A DNA stretch of 64,000 nucleotides, taken from positions 43,476,324 to 43,540,323 of the forward strand of contig OX638135.1 in assembly GCA_951804985.1 (NCBI GenBank), written 5' to 3'. This DNA is from Dryomyza anilis (taxonomy: Eukaryota; Arthropoda; Insecta; Diptera; Dryomyzidae). How positions within the stretch are numbered: position 1 is the first letter of the stretch; every line of letters starts with the position of its first letter. Positions 57,821 to 64,000 of this stretch are shown piece by piece. Made by a program: the position numbers and the translations under genes. Under the pieces are notes generated by a model. The model was not told the DNA's origin and ran no database searches. It saw nothing but the letters and a program-made list of their open reading frames with translations.

Positions 57821-58206
57821 TGCTCGACCTTAAGATTGGTGAAATTTTAGGAGAAATATTAAAAGATTCAATCTCTAATTGTTTAAGACTATTTCGATTC
57901 AAAACAACTTTATTTAGATGGTAAAAATAAAAATATGGATTTAGAATTTTTTTTTAACTTCATCTGCAATGTGCGAATACAGGAAATTACAAACAAATTT
58001 TTTCACGCATTAATGCTCGACCTTAAGATTGGTGAAATTTTAGGAGGATATTAAAAGATTCAATCTCTAATTGTTTAAGACTATTTCGATTCAAAACAAC
58101 TTTATTTAGATGGTAAAAATAAAAATATGGATTTAGAATTTTTTTTTAACTTCATCTGCAATGTGCGAATACAGGATATTACAAACAAATTTTTTCACGC
58201 ATTAAT
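57821..58206. repeat. 193-bp tandem duplication in the hAT interior
   Basis: TGCTCGACCTTAAGATTGGT starts at 57821 and again at 58014. The two copies differ by a few bases, so the duplication is recent. Confidence 0.92.
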
Positions 58207-59284
58207 TCAAATTTTTGTATTGTAGAGCCATGTTTTTATGCGTCTAATATCGAAAAGTCATTTTCATAATTTTCGTTTGTTGGAATTTTAAATATAAAAG
58301 AAGACCAAAATAATGATAAATTGCAAAATGGCCTTTATCTCAAAAACTATATCCAATTTGACAAAACTAATGCTATTTTCGGAATCAGCGCACAAATGCA
58401 TCCAATATTTTTTTACTGCACCATAATGAGTGTAGAGCAGTGTTATTAATATAGAACTACAATGGTAAAAAAAATAAAAATTTAGGTGTTGACCACCAAA
58501 ATCAGTTTTATAACTTTTTGACCATAATTTCTTATTATGTTTGTAATATTTGTGATAGAGGTTTTAAAAACGACCAAACCACTACAAAAAGCATTTCATT
58601 ACATTTAAATGAGCCCCAATTTTTCTATAATTAACTTATGGTTTAGTTGCAAAATGTTGAATTTCAACGAAATTATCCGATGAGTGCTAAGTTTCAATTA
58701 ACTGAAAAATAGTGGTAGATTGCCCGGATTCGCACACATTTACCTTCAACAAACAAAGGTGAAGCTAAAAAATGCGTTATTTCTATAGTTTATTATTCGA
58801 TGTTACTGATCCTTCATGGTTTCTTTTTGTGCCATTTTTCAATTCAAGCACTTTGCACTATACGTGTTTTCCTATTTAATAAAAAACCGATGACAACTTT
58901 TATATAAAGAATTACAGATACTTTCAACTGTGTTGTAGGGCTTTCTTGATAGTAAAGTAAACGTATAGTAATAGTAAAAGTAAACGTATAGTTGTACTCA
59001 GAGAAGTATAAAATTTACTACTTTTGTAATAATATTTCTTAAAAAATATAAATTTTACAAAATCATGGCGTCTTAGGGGGGCGATAACCCCCCCTGTGGA
59101 TCCGCCACTGATCGGTCATCGATGTTTCTGACCTGACATAGGGGAATCATTGATGAGATTTTCTGCTGGGTTACTGTGTAGAAGTACTCTTACTTTTTTA
59201 ACACCAATTTAATGCTTTATTTTGATAAATTTAATTCCATTCTTTTAAATAAATTATTAAAAAATCTAATTTCAATATTCCTTG

Positions 59285-59340
59285 TCGAACCCCTGAAAAT
59301 GAATTCGCGACCCCCCAGGGCGGAGCCCGGTTGGAAATCA
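59285..59340. repeat. Possible solo hAT end
   Basis: CGCGACCCCCCAGGGCGGAG and CCCGGTTGGAAATCAG resemble, in reverse, the CAGTGGTTCCCAACC...GCGACCCC end at 1444. No partner end was found. 59341-59620 holds no recognised gene. Confidence 0.4.
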
Positions 59341-59629
59341 GTAATGTATAGAATGGTCAGAATGGTTGGAGTTGCACACATACGATCATACACAAATACT
59401 CAAATACCTACCAACTTTGTGTTGTATTTTGTATGCTCCTTTCTTGGAGTGTTTTTTTATTTTTCAGTCTCGCCAAGGAATTGCACATACGTAGAGGTTC
59501 CGCTGCTTTTCCTCAAAAAATTAATATTATGAACGCGTTTATTATATCAGATCCGCTCAATTTGTTATTAAATATATGATAAATGTTTGATATCATGTAA
59601 GGATACCTACATAGATGCCAGCCTAAAAT

Positions 59630-59790
59630 CCCTCAAAAAAATCGCTTTTCCCCACAGCAAAAAAAAAAATCTCGCGTGGGACTTTTTCAGAAATAAAATC
59701 CCTCAGCAATAAAAAATCCCACATAAAATCTCTCAGGCATTAAAAATCCATCAAAAAATCTCACATTTATAAAAAAAAAGTTTAAAATAG
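59630..59790. repeat. AAATCCCTCAGCAATAAAAA repeat
   Basis: Imperfect ~20-25-bp units (AAATCCCTCAGCAATAAAAA, AAATCTCTCAGGCATTAAAA, ATCCATCAAAAAATC). Similar units recur at 63900-64000. Confidence 0.65.
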
Positions 59791-59823
59791 TGATTTAATA
59801 AAAAAAAAATTCGTTAACAATAT

Positions 59824-62095
59824 CACCGTGCGACAGTACTTTACACACTGGAAAAAATCCACATGTACGTGAAACTAGAGACCAATCCAAGAACATGTGA
59901 GTTCACCGTTTTTATACCCTACACATATGAGGTACAGGGTATATTAACTTTGTGCATATATTGTAACGCCCCTTAGGAGGCGTGTCCGGTAAGGAAAAGT
60001 ATATGTATTCTTGATCAGCATTACTACCCGAGTCCGTTGAACCATGTCCGTCTGTCCGTCTTGCTGTCTTGCTGTCTTGCTGTCTTGCCGTCTTGCTGTC
60101 TTGCTGTCCGAATACAGAATAACTTGAGAAATACTGATCAGAATGTGATGAAATTTCGACTCAATATATTTGAGCCAAAAGTAGGAACTGAGTTTGAAAA
60201 TGGGCCAAATCGGTTAACGGACACGCCCACCTCCCATACAAGTCACTTTTATATAACTATTTCGGAACTAATAACTCAAAAAGTATTCAAGGTATAGTTA
60301 TAAAATTTAAAAGGTATTGTTATTATTCACCAATAAATATGTGGTCCAAATGGGCGTGATTCGCCTACTTTCTTTTTTCATTATTTCCCGGGTTTTCATA
60401 GTGGAAATTTGATCCGTAAATTATTAAAATCAATATATATATGCCTATAAATATGTGGTCCAAAAATTGGCGTGATCCGCCCACTTTTTTTTCATTATTT
60501 CCCGGGTTTTCACAGTGGAAATTTGATCCGTAAATTATTAAAATCAAATCTATAAAATATAAGCCTTTCAAAATTTTAAATATAGGCGTGGTCCGCCCAA
60601 TTATATTTTTCAATTTTTTTTTTAGTTGTTTATACTTTTATATAAATTTTTTAATTTATGTGGATATAATTCGTAAATTTCTGATTTATGAATAATATTC
60701 TGGGGGTGGGGAGGTTCAGCATAATTAAAAACCTTAAAATTAAGGTATGCAATTAAATATCCCACATATCCCCACCAAAGGTGTAGGGTATTCCATAATC
60801 GGGCCCGACCGACTATCAAAATCCGCCCCATGTGACCGAACTTATCCATGTGACCTAACTTTCCCAACTCGTTCTGGATCAATTCGTTTGCGGTTTTAAA
60901 TTGCATTTAAAAGGCAAGTGTATACCATATTTTGAAATACTTTCAAAAAATATATTTTTTACGTCACTTTCAAAAACAATTGAATGCATCGTGTACAAGA
61001 AGCTCCGTTGATCGTGAATTCCGCTTGGCGATATCAACCGCTTGCCGATATCAATTCCTATGAACGTTTTACATGCTTATTACATGAAAATTTCGTATTT
61101 TTTTGCGTCACTTTTAAAATCCATGGATGGGGTATTGTAGCAGAAACCTCATAGATGATGAAGTCGAAAACGGCGTTGCGATATCTATTCCTATACGGGG
61201 TTTTTCATGCATTTTAATTGCATATCACTTTTTAATATTTAGAAAATTTTATATATTTTTCGAGTTTGTTAATTAATATTATAAAAAGTAATTGATGAAA
61301 TTTTAATGTTGAAATATCAATTGATACATGTTCTTATCATGTGATAACAAAATTGAGATCATCGATTAAAAATTGACAGATATATAACGATTTTTGTAAA
61401 TGAATATTTGGCATTTTGTAAATGTGTTTGTTGACTTTTCGTTCTACAACGACGAAATACTCGTTGTGAATAACATTAGATTTTAAAACCATCAATAAAA
61501 CATTCAATATCCTAATCGCAAATCGTAATCGCGAATCGTTTTCGAATTCATCATCTATGAGGTTTCTGCTGCAAGATCTCATCCATGGTTTTTAAAAGTG
61601 ACGCAAAAAATATATAATTTTCTAAATATTAAAAAGTGATATGCATTTCAAATGCATGTGAAACCCGCATATGAATTGACATCGCAAAGCCATTTACGAC
61701 TTCATCATCTGTGAGGTTTCTGCTACAAGATCTCATGCATGGTTTTTAAAAGTGACGCAAAAAATATAAAATTTTCTAAATGTTAAAAAGTGATATGCAG
61801 TTGCACTTTAAAGTAAAACCCTGATGCGAATTGATATCGCGAAGCGGTTTTCGAATCCACGATCAATGGGGTTTCTCCTACAAGATGCATTCAATTGTTT
61901 TTGAAAGTGATGCAAAAAATATATTTTTTGAAACTATTTCAAAATATGGTATACACTTGCATTTTAAATGCAATTTAAACCGCAAACGAATTGATCCAGA
62001 TAAACGGTGAACGCACATATCCTTGGATTGGTCTCTAGTTTTACGTACATATCGATTTTTTTAAGTGTGCAAAATGTTTTGATTTTTGTAGCACG
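59824..62095. mobile_element. Foldback element with modular arms
   Basis: The outer arm ACTAGAGACCAATCCAAG-ATGTG-TTCACCGTTT is found at 59875-59912 and reversed at 61999-62040. The inner arm TCTGGATCAATTCGTTTGCG to AATTGAATGCATC is at 60873-60990 and reversed at 61885-62000. A module with GAGGTTTCTGCTACAAGATC, TTTTTAAAAGTGACGCAAAA and AAAAAGTGATATGCA occurs three times in the right arm and about twice, inverted, in the left. The left arm is split by a Helentron-like element. No coding sequence. Confidence 0.75.
59914..60871 (+). mobile_element. Helentron-like element, family A, in a foldback arm
   Basis: It has the same termini as 50970-51826. The microsatellite is GTCTTGCT-rich (60045-60110). 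A 120-bp internal tandem duplication (CCCGGGTTTTCATAGTGGAA, TTTGATCCGTAAATTATTA) lies at about 60320-60540. The opposite foldback arm gives the empty site (TTCACCGTTTATCTGGATC). Confidence 0.9.
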
Positions 62096-62106
62096 GTATA
62101 TTAATA

Positions 62107-62646
62107 CACTAAGAAAACAAAGATGCTTACCAGTAATATCACAGCCCTAAATATCAAGTTATTTATATTTTTCAAATTTACGATTATGTATAGCAACCAT
62201 CAATTAAACATCTTACAAATAGGAAGATAGTTGATGAATATTTGGATAAGGTACTCCATTAGAAATCGCGGAGTATTTTTTATTGAATTGAAAGAAAGTA
62301 TTTTTATTTATTCTAGAATTAAAACAGTATCCTGGTTATACATCGCCATCGTCTTTATATATCCTTCGAAGATAAAATTTTACAACAACTTGAGATTTCT
62401 TCGCAGAAGAACCAAGTACGCCCGGCGATACTGCCATGTTTGCTATCAGTCAACTGTAACTGTCTCAATTTTCATTGCTGTTGTGGCAAACATCTCGTAA
62501 TTATCTGCATTGTCATATTTAAAATATATTAATAGTTTTGCTGCAACTTTATTGAAACTTATCGGATGTTCGAATATTTGCTACAAAGCGTAAATTTAAA
62601 AGAATAGTTGCAGCAAGACATTCATAAACATCTTGTTTTCTTAGTG
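62107..62646. mobile_element. 540-bp mariner-like MITE
   Basis: CACTAAGAAAACAAAGATG at the left and the complement of CACTAAGAAAACAAGATG at the right are flanked by TA (62105-62106, 62647-62648). Short frames inside have no recognisable domain. Confidence 0.8.
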
Positions 62647-62819
62647 TATGAAACATCTCATATAAATATTCATCACATATTTTGGTACAAACTAAAAGGA
62701 ACTTTAATTTCATTTGCGTTCGTAAAATACTGCTATTATTTTGTATGAATGTTAGTATTTCAATCAAATAATTAAAAACTTTATAACTTTTGGCTGTCAA
62801 TAACAATAATTTTATCATT

Positions 62820-63656
62820 ATACCCTACACCTATGAGGTACAGGGTATATTAACTTTGTGCATATATTGTAACGCCCCTTAGGAGGCGTGTCCGATATGG
62901 AAATGTATATATATTCTTGATCAGCATCACTACCCGAGTCCGTTTAGCCATGTCCGTCTGTCTGTCTGTCTGTCTGTCCGTCTGTCTGTCCGTCTTGCTG
63001 TCCGAATACAGAATAACTTGAGAAATACTGATCAGAATGCGATGACATTTCGACTCAATATATTTTAGCCATAAGTAGGAACTGAGTTTGAAAATGAGCC
63101 AAATCAGTCAACGGACATGCCCACCTCCCATACAAGTCACTTTTATAGAACTCTTTCGGAACTAATAACTCGAAAAGTATTCAAGGTATAGTTATAAAAT
63201 TTAAAAGGTATTGTTATAATTCACCTATAAATATGTGGTCTAAAAATGGGCGTGATTCGCCCACTTTTTTTTTCATTATTTCCCGGGTTTTCATAGTGGA
63301 AATTTGATCCGTAAATTATTAAAATCAAATCTATGAAATATTAGCCTCTCAAAATTTTAAATAGATGCGTGGTCCGCCCAATTATATTTTTCAATTTTTT
63401 TTTTAGTTGTTTATACTTTTATATAAATTTTTTAATTTATGGGGATATAAGACGTAAATTTCTGATTTATGAATAATATTCTGAGGGTGGGGAGGTTCAG
63501 CATAATTAAAAACTTTAAAATTAAGGTATGCAATTAAATATCCCACATTAATATCCCCACCAAAGGTGTAGGGTATTCCATAGTCGGGCCCGACCGACTA
63601 TAAAAATCCGCCCCATGTGACCGAACTTACCCATGTGACCTAACTTTCCCAACTCG
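62820..63656 (+). mobile_element. Helentron-like element, family A, last copy
   Basis: It runs from ATACCCTACACCTATGAGG to TTTCCCAACTCG, with a GTCTGTCTG core (62955-62995), and is very close to 50970-51826 throughout. Flanking T-runs suit Helentron target preference. Confidence 0.9.
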
Positions 63657-64000
63657 TTTTACATAAATTCATTGTAAATTAAATTTCGTAATCAACTTGT
63701 ATTAAAGTTCTATAAATTATTTTTGTAATATTTTAAAAAAACATGGCGGATTGTTCTTCTGTGCTTCGCTGTGAAATTCATCGCAATAAAAATTGTATTG
63801 CACACGAATTAGTGTTTAGTGTTTTTTTTTAGGTCAAAAACCAAAAATTTAAAGAAAATAATATAAAATATGTATCAAAAAATATACGCCAAATATTAAA
63901 AAAAAACCTGTGCGAAAAAAAATACCTCATGAATTAGTCCCTCGCTGAATTAAAAAATCTCTAGGGAAATCCCTCAGCAATTAAAAAATATCTCTAAAGG
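63657..64000. other. AT-rich end with AAATCCCTCAGCAATTAAAA repeats
   Basis: The short repeat of 59.63-59.79 kb recurs near 63950-64000. A short open frame begins at ATGGCGGATTG (63743) but runs only about 30 codons and has no support as a gene. Confidence 0.5.

Larger units (their letters stand above)
56460..59110. mobile_element. hAT-type element, 2.65 kb, 8-bp TSD, no transposase
   Basis: The ends CAGGGGCGGATACAGACG and the complement of CAGTGGCGGATCCACAGG form inverted repeats rich in G/C runs, as in several hAT families. ATCGGTCA is duplicated at 56452-56459 and 59111-59118. A D fragment at 28.63 kb has the single-copy target. The interior is AT-rich and has no protein I can recognise. 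It contains a 190-bp MITE (56939-57128) and a 193-bp tandem duplication. Confidence 0.9.

Noticed and set aside
62231..62818. Two ~89-codon frames on opposite strands
   Set aside because: They lie within or just outside a mariner-like MITE, are AT-rich and have no recognisable domain.
63743..63835. Short frame starting MADCSSVLRCEIH, followed by a TTTTTTTTAG acceptor-like site
   Set aside because: About 30 codons, no homologue recognised and no promoter or second exon seen before the window end.

Overview
This window is a stretch of AT-rich, gene-poor insect chromatin built almost entirely from transposable elements, most of them broken. The mixture points to a fly (Diptera, probably a higher brachyceran). 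It holds many DINE-1/Helentron-like elements with (GTCT)n/(GTCC)n cores, Ty3/Gypsy elements with a tRNA-Leu primer site, BEL/Pao elements, Jockey/CR1-type and I/LOA-type non-LTR elements, hAT, PIF/Harbinger and mariner-like MITEs, and a tRNA-derived SINE. I could not support any host gene, true tRNA, rRNA or CRISPR array. The species cannot be named from this sequence alone.

Layout, left to right. 0-1.3 kb: 3' end of a non-LTR retrotransposon. 1.4-3.4 kb: ZBED-like hAT transposase relic. 3.4-11.1 kb: a protein-primed family B DNA polymerase pseudogene (Polinton/adintovirus type), split by a decayed Gypsy element (gypsy-1, 5.15-9.85 kb). 11.8-12.5 kb: second non-LTR fragment. 12.8-13.7 kb: Harbinger transposase pseudogene. 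14-15.6 kb: AT-rich tandem repeats. 15.6-21.35 kb: a structurally complete Gypsy element (gypsy-2) with two LTRs, PBS, PPT and a 4-bp target duplication, but with internal deletions. 21.35-27.2 kb: a BEL/Pao element that is itself the target of later insertions (a 1.65-kb element with a nested SINE, and another SINE). 27.3-28 kb: part of a second BEL/Pao element.

The largest structure is an inverted duplication. About 25.03-32.04 kb (left arm) is collinear, in reverse, with about 41.62-55.38 kb (right arm). The right arm is about twice as long because it later gained a 4.1-kb non-LTR element, a head-to-tail pair of Helentron-like elements, two more Helentron-like elements, a SINE and a 308-bp tandem duplication. 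The left arm preserves the empty sites for most of these. Between the arms lie a 2.4-kb hexanucleotide tract that changes strand across a 200-N gap (32.2-34.6 kb), a MITE-rich zone (34.9-37.9 kb), and two tandem copies of a repeat with 15-bp and GAATTC-containing minisatellites (37.9-41.6 kb).

55.4-64 kb: a BEL/Pao integrase end, a 2.65-kb hAT-type element with an 8-bp target duplication but no transposase, a foldback element with modular arms (59.8-62.1 kb, carrying a Helentron-like insertion in one arm), a mariner-like MITE and another Helentron-like element. No gene here works with another in a host pathway. The biology on show is nested transposition, segmental inversion-duplication and decay.
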